Part shown: in pieces, positions 53,329 through 62,943 of the stretch
How positions within the stretch are numbered: the stretch's first letter is position 1
Layout of the letters: the number at the start of each line of letters is the position of its first letter
NCBI GenBank assembly: GCA_018806915.1
Contig: JAGKQI010000045.1
Location: 620,001-684,000, forward strand
Reading direction: 5' to 3'
DNA length: 64,000 bases
Source: Phytophthora colocasiae
Taxonomy: Eukaryota; Oomycota; Peronosporomycetes; Peronosporales; Peronosporaceae
Program-made: the position numbers and the translations under genes
The notes under the pieces: model-generated
What the model was told of the DNA's origin: nothing
The model's input: only the letters and a program-made list of their open reading frames with translations
The model's database searches: none

Positions 53329-54612
53329 CACTCCGCGCCAGGATAGATCGGCCACCCACGTTGCTGGCCGTAACTCAGTCAATTTTAGGAGTTGGAGCCT
53401 GCTATTTAGATATGTTTTGCAGCTATTTTTGACTAAAGCGGTGTTTGTGCTAACGAGCTGGATATTGCAATTCATCGGGTGGCTAGCATACAGAGGAGCA
53501 CTTTTGGCACCACGACAGGTTAGATCGGCCGCCAACACAATACAAATCTCAAATCAAATGTGACTAAATGATTGCATATCAAAAGAGTCGATAAAGACGA
53601 GTGGTCTGTATTGGTGCTTACTTGGCAAGATACCACGCAAGAAAAAGCCCCACCAACCCCAGAAGAAGCCCCGCCTCACTGATAATGAGCGAGGTAGAAT
53701 TCAAGGCCTTCGGGAAGCGGGTGTAAGCGCTCGTAACACTGCACTGCTGACCTCCCGCAGCCGAGACACCGTCGCCCGTGTTGTTGCCCCAGCTCCCACT
53801 GCGAAACAAAAGCGCCCAGGCCCCCCACCTTATCTAACGGATCGTGAAACGCGGCGCCTAGTGCGCGAAGCGTCCAAGGGCAACCTCTCTGCCGCCAAGC
53901 TCAAGGCCGAGCTGAAACTCTCCGTCTCCGTGCGCACCATACAGCGTACCCTTTCCAGGGTAGACTGGATGGTGTACACAAAGATGGAGAACACGTTGCC
54001 ATTGAAACCGGAGGACATGGCCGCTCGTAAGGCGTGGGCTCGCACCATGCTAGTGCGGAAAGATAACTCAAGCATTCACGTCTCCAAGCAAACTAAGGGT
54101 TTTTTTTACGGAGCAAGCTGTAGATGTTCTAGATTGGCCATCAAAGTCACCGGATTTTAATCCCATAGAAAATCTGTGGTCTATTATGAGTAGGACGGTC
54201 TATAATAATGGAAAACAGTATGAGGGTGTAGCAGATTTAACTGTTGCGCTCTTTGAGGCATGGGAATCAATCTCATTAGCTCTACTAAAGTCCCTTATCG
54301 AGTCGTTGCCACGTCGATGCGTAGAAGTAGTTGATAGGAACGGAAACAGGACTCACTATTGATATGCAATCATTTAGTCACATTTGATTTGAGATTTGTA
54401 TTGTGTTGGCGGCCGATCTAACCTGTCGTGGTGCCAAAAGTGCTCCTCTGTATGCTAGCCACCCGATGAATTGCAATATCCAGCTCGTTAGCACAAACAC
54501 CGCTTTAGTCAAAAATAGCTGCAAAACATATCTAAATAGCAGGCTCCAACTCCTAAAATTGACTGAGTTACGGCCAGCAACGTGGGTGGCCGATCTATCC
54601 TGGCGCGGAGTG
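53329..54612 (+). mobile_element. Tc1-like element with 254-bp terminal inverted repeats
   Basis: The element is 1284 bp and bounded by TA at 53327-53328 and 54613-54614. Left (53329-53582) and right (54359-54612) inverted repeats of about 254 bp begin CACTCCGCGCCAGGATAGATC and appear identical by eye over most of their length. They occupy 40 percent of the element. The interior holds a transposase with its catalytic core deleted, so the element is non-autonomous. TIR identity suggests recent movement or homogenisation. Confidence 0.92.
53630..54362 (+). pseudogene. Tc1-like transposase with internal deletion
   Basis: The frame is open from 53630, where the start codon position reads ATA. 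It gives a basic N-terminus (PRKKKPHQPQKKPR), first HTH (RIQGLREAGVSARNTALLTSRS), a GPPPYLTDRETRRLVR linker and second HTH (NLSAAKLKAELKLSVSVRTIQR), then KARAWARTML-type sequence near 54040. The two central catalytic aspartate blocks are absent. After a frame change near 54095 the C-terminus resumes with DWPSKSPDFNPIENLWSIM, containing the last catalytic Glu, and ends RNGNRTHY with TGA at 54360-54362. It is inactive through start loss and core deletion. Confidence 0.85.
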
Positions 54613-55002
54613 TACCCTCTATTTTTTATATGGAAATTGAAGTTGATTAATTGGTGTTATTTCTAATACAAGCGCTTGCAGCACTAAATTCTTCGTGGAA
54701 CATCATCTACGCTTCGTCGTCCGCAAGAGTGAGCAGTGGGTCATATCATCCTTAAAGAAATAAAAACTGAGGTAACAACCTGGAATTCAAGACTATGACG
54801 AATCCAGAGAGCCTGCTCAGTCGGGAAGTAAAATCTCGAATCCGTTGGAATTGAGTATAACATCTCTTGACAAACTCCCGCATCTAATATTGTGCGAAAT
54901 TTGCACAGCACCCGACATGACACACATCTCGAGGGTTATCATGGTCAAAACACCCGTGTTGTCGAGCCACTCGAACTCTGCGAAAATCTTAGCCGTTCGC
55001 TG

Positions 55003-55022
55003 TTCACTTCCCAATTTGCTTC
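55003..55022 (+). promoter_or_regulatory. INR/FPR core promoter of the RXLR gene
   Basis: TTCACTTCCCAATTTGCTTC matches the oomycete initiator (TCAYTT) followed by CAATTTGCT (flanking element CAWTTTNYY). It lies about 17-35 bp upstream of the ATG at 55039. The closest match in this window is at 34312. Confidence 0.75.
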
Positions 55023-55038
55023 AAGACTTCAAGACGCC

Positions 55039-55732
55039 ATGCGTGTCCTATCGCTCGTGACTTTGCTTGCATTCGTGTCTGCTCAATTGATCGCTGCTAA
55101 TGCGGATCAAACCGGTATCGCGGCTGTCGATTCGAACACTGCGCTTCTGCCTCGCGTACTGGCAGCCGAATACAAGCAAGTCAAGCGTTCTCTGCGTCGG
55201 TATGACCCCAATGAGTTCGACGATCGTGATTCTGAAGGAGATGAGGCCGATTCAGACGACGAAGAGGATTCTGAAGACGATGGAGTCGATTCGGAAGAGG
55301 AGGAAAGAGGCATGATCATCCCTGGTATTGAGAAGGTGGACGACGTGGTGTCCAAGGCAACAAAATCGGATGATATGGTGTCCAAGGCAGCGAAAGCGGA
55401 CGACTTTGTGGAGAGGGCCAAAGGGGCTTCCAAGTGGAAAGCTTTGATGCAACAAAACTTAAATCAGCTCAGTGAGACCGGAAAGCTCGTGAAAAAACTC
55501 AAGGTTAACGTTCTCTACAAAGATATCGCGCTCGAGAAAATGAGTTTGTCGGCGCTGAGGCAGTTGGACGACATCGAAGTGATGAGAGCGGATGATATCC
55601 TAAACGGAGTCAAGGGAACCAAGGCAACTCCTGACGGAATGCGTAGGAAAATGGTGCACACTAACGATATGAAACTTCCTCCTGCGAAATTCCTGGTGTC
55701 ACACGTTGGTCGTGACGCACAGCTCTTAGGTG
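55039..55732 (+). pseudogene. RXLR-EER effector, 5' part of a MULE-split RXLR-Nudix gene
   Basis: ATG at 55039 begins a clear signal peptide (hydrophobic MRVLSLVTLLAFVSAQLIAANA, cleavage near residue 20-22). An RXLR motif RSLR sits at residues 50-53, then a strongly acidic stretch ends in EER at 88-90. This layout marks secreted oomycete effectors delivered to plant cells. Next come short repeats (two VSKA-type units) and a helical Lys-rich region. The frame runs into the MULE at 55733 and would end inside it after 242 residues. Allowing for the 8-bp duplication, it is in phase with the Nudix frame after 57601, suggesting one RXLR-Nudix gene, the architecture known from P. sojae Avr3b. As it stands the product lacks the Nudix domain. 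Confidence 0.85.
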
Positions 55733-57592
55733 GGTTAGCTTTAAAATGGTTCGTATATCTGATCTAGGAACTGATTTTTGTGCTGGTGATGTTCAGATAC
55801 AGGTTCAGAAATTGAGTGGTGACCAAGCGTGCTCATATCGGAAGATGCAGCGCGAGACACAAGGGAGTGGGCAGGGACCGCCGTGCGGAGATAGAAGCCG
55901 TGGAGAGCTTACTCCATGCCCCCCGAGATCCAGAGATGGCGGTGATACAGGCAGCGAAGAGGCGGGAGCTAAGACTAGTGGGGAAGGAGGCAACTGTCAG
56001 CTACCGATGTACAACGGCAAAGCTGCCAGTGGAGGAGATGATCTGCCCCAGCCCGAGCGCACAACGTGTTACTTTAAAGGGGACAAGTACGCGAGGGCTT
56101 GGGCGTCTCAGCGCAAGATCGTTTACCGCTGTTCCAAATATCGCACAGGCTGTAAAGGAAAGATGGAGTACTCTATTGCTTCAATGGGCTACGCTAGTGT
56201 TAGAGGGCACACGTGTCGTGACAATCTCATAGAAGCAACCACAATTCGAGACGTCGAGGACGAGATGAAGGCAGCGGCGGACCATCTAGCGGTGGAGCAT
56301 CGCGATTGGCGAGCTCGGGATGTCTGGGAGAAACTCCGCAAGCAGTTCTACGACGATGAAATTCCCGACGTTGTACGTGGCTTGTCCGAGAACCAAGTCA
56401 TTAGTCGTGTGAACCATGCAAGAAATCAACACTATTCTGCTAACATACACGGTATGATTGAGACACCGCCGCTCTCGCTAGCGCTAGACGAGTCCGTCCC
56501 GTTCTTTCAGTTTCACTACGCAACCATGAACCCGAAAGACCTAACAAAACCCACGCGCCTCGTGGGGTGGGCACACCCGACTCTAGTGGCTCTGCTACGA
56601 TACCATGGGACGACGCTTTTTGTCGATGGCACGTTTCGCTGTGTGCCTCGTGGATACGAACAATGCGTCGTGTTCATGGTACACGATCGCGCCTCTGGTG
56701 TATACGTGCCCGTCTACTATATTCTTAGTACCTCGAAGACTGAGGAGGCGTATTGGGATATGGTACACTTTGTTGTCCAAGGCACTGATCAGCAAATTGA
56801 GCCTGCCGAAGTTATTTGCGACTTCGAAGCCGCGCTCATGAACGCAATCCAAACTCAGTTCCCAAACGCACTCGTGATAGGATGCCTATTTCATATGAAA
56901 CAAGCGCTACGTCGAGCCATGAAACGTTACGCAATCCCAGAGATTGAGTGCTCGATTGCAATGAGTCGCGGTGTCCTGGACACGCTGACAGTGATTGAAC
57001 GCAGCCACGTAGAGCGAGGCATCAAATGGGTGAAACGAGAGATCAAGACGCGTTGTGCACTAGCTCAGGTAGACTACTCAAACTCAAAATGGGGAGAATT
57101 CTGGGGCTACTTTAGACGTACATGGCTAGAGAAGTACACTATCGATGTGTGGAACGTGTGTGGTGTCGGCAACGAGTTGATCGCAAGAACGAACAATCCT
57201 CTCGAGCGCTTTAACAGGAAGCTCAATGGTAGGTTTCCTACTCCGCATCCTTCAATGGCCACATTTGTGACTGTGATAAAGACGATTTCTGCTGAGTATG
57301 TTCGTCGCATCAGCGACGTTCCTCGTGGTCGTGCCAACCGAGCTCCTCGTGAGCGAATCGAGCTCCCTCATCCCGCCGATATACCCTCCGACATCGAGAG
57401 CGACGTGGACGAGTCGATGGACCCTGCTCCTATCGCCGTCACCTCTGACTCGGTCTCTATCTAGATCACTGTAGGTCGCCCATAGGACTAAAGTGCCCAA
57501 CAACAACAACAAATCTTCCGTTCATACTTCAGAACACAAGGCCTGAACCTCAGTCAGATCCGGTCTGTATACGAACCATTTTTATATCTACC
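55733..57592 (+). mobile_element. MULE (Mutator-like) transposon inside the RXLR-Nudix gene
   Basis: The element is 1860 bp with 8-bp target duplications CTTAGGTG at 55725-55732 and 57593-57600. The ends are imperfect inverted repeats of about 26 bp; both contain AAAATGGTTCGTATA about 10 bases in from the edge. A complete MULE transposase frame fills most of it. The 8-bp duplication and transposase type agree with the Mutator superfamily. Confidence 0.92.
55746..57464 (+). CDS. MULE transposase with N-terminal FLYWCH/GCM-type zinc finger
   Basis: The frame is open over 572 codons. The first ATG lies within the inverted repeat, so the true start may be later (for example MQRETQGS near 55845). 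A zinc-finger-like region with CYFKGDKYARAW, YRCSKYRTGCKGKMEY and GHTC (about residues 105-155) resembles FLYWCH/WRKY-GCM1 domains used for DNA binding. The MULE catalytic domain has TLFVDGTFRCVP (first Asp), VICDFEAALMNAI (second Asp) with the following GCLFHMKQALRR, and TNNPLERFNRKLN (final Glu). The C-terminal tail is acidic (DIPSDIESDVDESMD). The frame is unbroken, so this copy may be autonomous. It catalyses cut-and-paste transposition. Confidence 0.9.
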   Translation: MVRISDLGTDFCAGDVQIQVQKLSGDQACSYRKMQRETQGSGQGPPCGDRSRGELTPCPPRSRDGGDTGSEEAGAKTSGEGGNCQLPMYNGKAASGGDDLPQPERTTCYFKGDKYARAWASQRKIVYRCSKYRTGCKGKMEYSIASMGYASVRGHTCRDNLIEATTIRDVEDEMKAAADHLAVEHRDWRARDVWEKLRKQFYDDEIPDVVRGLSENQVISRVNHARNQHYSANIHGMIETPPLSLALDESVPFFQFHYATMNPKDLTKPTRLVGWAHPTLVALLRYHGTTLFVDGTFRCVPRGYEQCVVFMVHDRASGVYVPVYYILSTSKTEEAYWDMVHFVVQGTDQQIEPAEVICDFEAALMNAIQTQFPNALVIGCLFHMKQALRRAMKRYAIPEIECSIAMSRGVLDTLTVIERSHVERGIKWVKREIKTRCALAQVDYSNSKWGEFWGYFRRTWLEKYTIDVWNVCGVGNELIARTNNPLERFNRKLNGRFPTPHPSMATFVTVIKTISAEYVRRISDVPRGRANRAPRERIELPHPADIPSDIESDVDESMDPAPIAVTSDSVSI

Positions 57593-57600
57593 CTTAGGTG

Positions 57601-58100
57601 AGAATGGGCAGCGTCTTTTGTCGGCCGCTGTCGTTTCTAAAGGTGATGACATCAATGGCAAGGTGCTCTTGATTATAAGTTCAAACCCGAAGAAAGGCGA
57701 CTTTTTGCTGCCCAAGGGAGGCTGGGATAAAGGAGAAGACATTGAAAAGGCTGCTTTGCGCGAGGTTATTGAAGAAGGAGGAGTCAAGGGCCAGCTACTG
57801 CACAACCTGGGAGATTTCAAGTTCACGGAGGGCTCCACCGCTTACGCTTACAGGATGAAGACTATCGAGAAATATGACGATTGGCCCGAGAGTATTCGCT
57901 ATCGTCTCTGGGTACGAACTGAATTGCTGTGGGGTGTTTGGAGGATTCTAACTGAGTTTGTTTGTTTCCATTAGGTTTCATTCGATGATGCCATGACCAT
58001 GCTTGCCAAACGCCCGTACATGGCGGACGTCGTGAAGAAAGCAAAGGAGATGGACAAGATGCAAGCGGACGAAGCCCTGGCAAAAATTAAGCTCTTTTAG
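57601..58100 (+). pseudogene. Nudix hydrolase domain, 3' part of the MULE-split RXLR-Nudix gene
   Basis: Exons are 57601-57911 and 57975-58100 with a 63-nt intron (GTACGA...ATTAG). The Nudix box G-x5-E-x7-REVxEExGU is complete (LLPKGGWDKGED then REVIEEGGV), with the GWDKGE variant typical of diphosphoinositol/ADP-ribose-type hydrolases. The end is FDDAMTMLAKRPYMADVVKKA. There is no start codon of its own: the reading begins at the right MULE border and is in phase with the RXLR part. Nudix enzymes cleave nucleoside-diphosphate-linked substrates. A separate Nudix gene without a start is less likely than one split effector gene. Substrate cannot be told from sequence. Confidence 0.85.
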
Positions 58101-58470
58101 TTTCTTTCCCACTACAGAGGTAGAGGCTAATGCATTCTAGAGAGAGACAATGCTAAACCACTAGATTTTTTTTTTCTTCTGCCATAACTCGACCGTTCTC
58201 CTCCTCCAAAGAGTCCTGTTGACCAACTATCGCGAGACTCCAGGGTTAAGCCTGAGATACGTTGGTCTACGGAGCAAATTGGTAAAAACAACACGGAAAT
58301 GGATCAACTTGACGTGTACTCAAACCCAACAAACCCAAATGAAAAACACGTAGTGCTTATTAGAACGAAGCAAAACAAAAACCTAGCGCTCGGTTTCTCA
58401 AACGTGACGAATGGCAGTGGCATACAGTGTCGACTTCCACTTGTCTAGTATCCGCAAACTCAACTCAGCT
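58101..58470. other. Convergent intergenic spacer, no gene
   Basis: Lies between the stop codons of the Nudix part and the TRP-like gene. No repeat border or RNA gene was noticed. Confidence 0.4.
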
Positions 58471-61400
58471 CTACAGGTCCACCTCGTTGTTGCGGTGGTG
58501 ATTCTCATGTTGCACCACTGTGTGAGTACGTTGCATCTGGTTGCTGCTTTGAGGCTGCAGACCACGAAGCGGTCGGTTGCTGTTGTAGTTGTAGTTGACG
58601 TTGGAAGGAGTCTCCTGCGCGTATTGGCGAGGGTCTTGCATCTTCGGAGTTGAGTCATCGCCCAGTACAGCCATCGAGCCCACACGGGTCTGGTTGTTGC
58701 CGTAGTACTGCGGCTCACCACCTAGAGCGAAAAAGGCTTCGGAACCTTCACGAGCGTTGGTAGTCTGCACAGTCACCGTCTTATCGTCGTCGGACGCACC
58801 GTCACGTTTGAGCTTCCACGTGCGGTAGAAAATGTAGACTTGACGGATCATAAGGCACACAAGCACCAGCACCTGCAGACCGACAATGGCAAACGCCACA
58901 CCTTCGCGTAGATCATCTGGGATACTCTCCGTGAAGCTGGTAGCGCTTGAAAGTAGGAAGAAACTGAGGAAAAGAGCCGAAATCTTGATAATGATGACGA
59001 AACTCGACGTCTTCTGCACGAAAGCAGTCGGGTATGGCTGCTTGATCTCCAGGTACAACAAGAACGCGATGTGGAACGCAATGAGGACAATAATCTGCCA
59101 CAGACCCTGAATCCAGACCATACCCGTAGTCATACCACACAGAAGAGCTAGTAGCAGCTTAGGAGCAAAGAAGAAACGACCTTCGAAGCTGTGCTCGTCG
59201 TAAAGCGGACCGTACCGGTTGTGGAACTTCTTGTCGAAATGGTCCTTGGTACCCAAGTCACGCAGCTCGTCCTCGTTGTTCTTAATGACCAAAACACCGT
59301 ACAGAATCGTACCGAAAGCCAATCCAAGCAGCGTGACGATAGCCAAGAAGAAACTGATGTCGATCGAATCGTGATCGATGCAGTAGCAGATCTGGTACAT
59401 GGCGGTCGCGCCGACAACGTACTCAGACAGAATCAGAATCATCATGAGCACACCGATAGCCTTGTCAAGCCACTTGCGACTGAACGTCTGGAAATCTGCC
59501 ACGATAAAGTAGCAAATGCCCATTGCGATCGCGTACAGACCGAACAAACATGCAACCATGACGGCAATACCAGCGACAGCCAGGTAGAACAGCATATCAG
59601 GTTCCACACCGATCAAGGACGCGTACTTCTCCATTCCCTGCACACCGGTAGTCGAAGTGGACGAACCAGAGCCGGAGCTGGAACTGCCGCTCATGCTTCC
59701 AGTTACTAAACGACGCGAGGTGCCCGAGCTCGAACCAGAGCCAGAACTGGTCGAGTTGGAATCATCTGAAGAAGAATTCTTCTTACCGAACGGTAGAAAG
59801 TTGAAAGCGGCCGGAGCCATCTTCTTGCCCATATTCTCCATGAAGCGCGGACGGGCGTCCACGTTCATCTGGTTCAACATGATGGAGAACTGACAGATAT
59901 CAACTGCAGCCATAGTGATACCCACACTAGCGGCAGCAGAGACACCTGAGGCCACACCAGCAGACGTTCCACCAACAACACCACTGGCTACCGACATGAC
60001 ACCACCCGCAACCACGGAGACCGTTGCAGCACTGCTTCCGATAGTCGTCGAGGCGATACCAGCCTTGTCGACATTTGTCTTGGCCGTGCCGTCCGCCCAG
60101 TGGTTTGAATCCTCCAGTCCCTTGTTAGCAGGCACTGAGTACTGCGAGTTAGAGTTAGTCGAAGTGCCAGCCGAACTGGACGACGGCGTGTAGCTACTGA
60201 CACCCGCACACTGGCAACCACCGAAAGAATTGTCGTTCTCGTATTCACACTCGGTAGTAGCGGCGAACGTGAGGTTAGAGAACGGTTGCTGAACGGCGTT
60301 AGCCACCGACTCAGCCGTTCCAGCGTAACTCATGAACGTCAAAAAGTCCAGATTCGCGTAGATGTCGGAATTGATACCGTCTTCGGCCGAGTAGTCCCAC
60401 GTGCCGTTGTTGCAAGCCGGGAAACGACACACCGACATACAAGTAGACAAGTCGGAAATCTCCGTTCCGGACGAAGTTCCAGAGTAGATCAAGCATTCAG
60501 TGGACGCCGCAGCGGACGCCACGTCCAGTGGTGTACTTCCACATGTCAGTCCCATCTTGGCCCACGCCCCGTAGAACGTAGAGTCACAGCTGAACTCGAT
60601 TGCCGTCGATGTGGTAGAGTTGGTAGTTCCAACAACTCCAGCACTACCGGCAGTAGAAGACGAACCAGTAGTAGTAATCGGAGTAGTATTCGACGTAGTA
60701 GTACCAGTTGATGGCGTTTTGGTAGTTGTCGACGGGGTCTTCGTCGTTGACGACGGGGTAGCAGTAGTACTCGACGGGGTAGTAGTTGCCGGACTAGTAG
60801 CTGATGTACCAGTAGAACCCGAGGATGTAGCCGACACTGCGGTAGTACCGCCTGCTTCACCTGCTTCGCCCATTAATCTACGAGTATCATCGTCCGAACC
60901 TGTAGTAGTCGACGTAGAAGGAGCGGTAGTAGCCGCCGTGGATGTCGATCCTTCAGTAGAACTAGTCGACGTACTCGGTGTCTTCGTAGTAGAAGTAGGG
61001 GTCTTGGTAGTAGTAGTCGGTGTCTTAGTAGTACTACTCGGAGTTTTCGTAGTAGCCGTCGGCGTCTTGGTAGTAGCAGTCGGAGTAGAAGCTGAAGAAC
61101 TGGAACTACTTTCTGGGGTAGAATTGCCAGATGAACTACCCGACGTATCGGATGACGTACTCGAGCTGTCAGAACCAACTCCGACTGTACCGGGACTGTC
61201 ATCCGACCCATCACCAACACTACCGGATAAGTCACTTGACCCGTCTTGTTTCGTGTCGTCGTCACTATCTGATGAAGTCTTGGACGTGGTTGTCGTTGTT
61301 ACACTACTGGGTAAATTGGTGGCCGTTGGCATTGAGTACCGGAAGACACACGAGACTGATCCGGCAGGGGTCGAAATTGTGCCACTACCGGATGAAGCTG

Positions 61401-61500
61401 ATACCGTCGAAGTGGCAGGTGCGGTAGTCGTCGTAAACGTTTGCGCATTGGCAAAAGTCATTGCCACTGCGGCGGCAATTGCCGCAGAGTATACGCGCAT
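58471..61500 (-). CDS. TRP-like (Pkd2/Flc-type) channel protein with mucin-like ectodomain
   Basis: The intronless frame encodes 1009 residues from ATG at 61500. A signal peptide (MRVYSAAIAAAVAMTFANAQ) is followed by a Ser/Thr/Pro-rich mucin-like region (about 20-310) with many TTKTP repeats, likely heavily O-glycosylated. A Cys-rich ectodomain follows (about 315-450: FSCDST, LTCGST, CMSVCRFPACN, CEYEN, GGCQCAG). At least eight membrane spans occupy about 640-900 (for example MLFYLAVAGIAVMVACLFGLYA and ISFFLAIVTLLGLAFGTILYG), with the cytosolic loop HNRYGPLYDEHSFEGRFFFAPKL characteristic of fungal TRP-like/Flc proteins. The C-terminal tail (about 100 residues) is polar. The family handles calcium or flavin transport and cell-wall stress; which applies here is unknown. 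Confidence 0.85.
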   Translation of the reverse strand: MRVYSAAIAAAVAMTFANAQTFTTTTAPATSTVSASSGSGTISTPAGSVSCVFRYSMPTATNLPSSVTTTTTSKTSSDSDDDTKQDGSSDLSGSVGDGSDDSPGTVGVGSDSSSTSSDTSGSSSGNSTPESSSSSSASTPTATTKTPTATTKTPSSTTKTPTTTTKTPTSTTKTPSTSTSSTEGSTSTAATTAPSTSTTTGSDDDTRRLMGEAGEAGGTTAVSATSSGSTGTSATSPATTTPSSTTATPSSTTKTPSTTTKTPSTGTTTSNTTPITTTGSSSTAGSAGVVGTTNSTTSTAIEFSCDSTFYGAWAKMGLTCGSTPLDVASAAASTECLIYSGTSSGTEISDLSTCMSVCRFPACNNGTWDYSAEDGINSDIYANLDFLTFMSYAGTAESVANAVQQPFSNLTFAATTECEYENDNSFGGCQCAGVSSYTPSSSSAGTSTNSNSQYSVPANKGLEDSNHWADGTAKTNVDKAGIASTTIGSSAATVSVVAGGVMSVASGVVGGTSAGVASGVSAAASVGITMAAVDICQFSIMLNQMNVDARPRFMENMGKKMAPAAFNFLPFGKKNSSSDDSNSTSSGSGSSSGTSRRLVTGSMSGSSSSGSGSSTSTTGVQGMEKYASLIGVEPDMLFYLAVAGIAVMVACLFGLYAIAMGICYFIVADFQTFSRKWLDKAIGVLMMILILSEYVVGATAMYQICYCIDHDSIDISFFLAIVTLLGLAFGTILYGVLVIKNNEDELRDLGTKDHFDKKFHNRYGPLYDEHSFEGRFFFAPKLLLALLCGMTTGMVWIQGLWQIIVLIAFHIAFLLYLEIKQPYPTAFVQKTSSFVIIIKISALFLSFFLLSSATSFTESIPDDLREGVAFAIVGLQVLVLVCLMIRQVYIFYRTWKLKRDGASDDDKTVTVQTTNAREGSEAFFALGGEPQYYGNNQTRVGSMAVLGDDSTPKMQDPRQYAQETPSNVNYNYNSNRPLRGLQPQSSNQMQRTHTVVQHENHHRNNEVDL

Positions 61501-62943
61501 CTTCCTGTTCTGTTTTAGACACTACGAGAGACGATTTAGGTACACCGCGCGCAACCTGATCAAAGGCTTTTGCGTGGGTCGGGGGAGGTCGCGTGTCCTG
61601 TCGCTTTAGGCTAATAAGGTGTCGGTTTCTTCTCCTCGACGCCTTTGCAACGCTTAAACTCGCACAGTGTGGCCGACTCTGAGGAGCGATGCGATTGACA
61701 GACTGGACTGGGAGAGCCAGCGTCGGCATAGGATCGGATGTAAGATAGGCCCTGCTCTCTCTGTGAGACCATAGGCGTAGGGAAAGCGCTCAGGCCACAA
61801 AGTCGTATCAACTGGGCGGAACGAACAGCCAATCAGCACTGCGGCGAGAGAAACTTTCTTGATTTCAGTATGGTGTGGGGCAAAAACCATTGAGTTTTAC
61901 ATGTAGCTTTCTCAACAGGGTTTTCTAGCCGCGTTGGGAATGTCAGATGCACTTTGCCACCCGTGCGAACGACACACTGTGGCTAAACGGTAACGGTTGC
62001 GATATGAGCTTTTACTGCGACGGGATCGACCGCATGGGGGCAAAGGAGTTTTGTCCAAGGACTCTTTGGAAAGGAGTCAGCGTCGCAGAAGCGCTCAAAG
62101 GAGGGATCGGGCGATAAAAAGCTTGAATTGACCTCTACGCACGCCAATACAGTAATCTAGTCAACGTGACGACTGCCAATGGATGCGGTGGTGCGGCACG
62201 GAAAGGTGCACATACAAAGAGGATGTAGACAATGTCTGCCAGAACATCAAGGCAACGGCAATTTAACTCCTTGCAAGATGGAAATGGAGTGGTTTCGCCC
62301 GCCACTTTCGACTTGCAGCGACATTGAGGCTTCCGTCCACATGGCTTTCTTGATCACCGTTTAGACACAAAACCACCTGTTGCATCTGGTCTTCCCAGTG
62401 ACGACCCCACAACAAGTCGCTCCAAGCCAATCTCGACTTGCGCGGTAAAAACTATCGAGCAATTCAAACGCCAGGGGTTTCGTAACTCTGCGATCGTTGC
62501 CTTTTTGGTGCGCGTTTGTTTCCTGGCATTTCACCCTACGTTTTCAATGTAAAGCCAGAAGTCCAATCGGCTGGCAAATCGACGGATCTCAGGCTTCAAG
62601 CCTGGAATTTCTCGCGAGGCTGGATCAGGTTGTACTCGTTGAAGCCTAAAAAAATCTCCGAGTCCCCGCTCAGCAATTCATCGTCTTGTCCGAATGGCAC
62701 GCAAAGTGGCGACCTGCGTACTCCCTGGCTACATGTTAGCACATGGCCGGCCACAAGAGCAAAAGGAAACGGTCGGCATATCGTAAAGCAAGTTGTCTTT
62801 CTCACAAGTCACATATTTTAGCTTCTCCTCCGAGCCAACCGTCCTCCTCGAACGAAAGCGTCCACTTGCAATATAGAGCTCGCCAAGCAAACCAACTAAC
62901 CAGCTTTCCCATTATGTTTTAACTATTATTATGATCCATCCAC
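61501..62943. other. Intergenic, no gene recognised
   Basis: This is the upstream region of the TRP-like gene and the downstream region of the SDR pseudogene. Short frames (for example plus-strand 62516-62821) lack domains. No terminal repeats or tandem repeats were noticed. Confidence 0.4.

Noticed and set aside
57618..57974. Stand-alone Nudix gene starting with TTG at 57618 and ending at 57974
   Set aside because: The frame continues upstream through the MULE border in phase with the RXLR part, and a GTACGA...ATTAG intron extends it downstream to 58100.
60611..61609. Plus-strand Val-rich frame of 332 codons
   Set aside because: Antisense of the Thr/Ser repeat region of the TRP-like gene; the composition is a by-product of ACC/ACT repeats.
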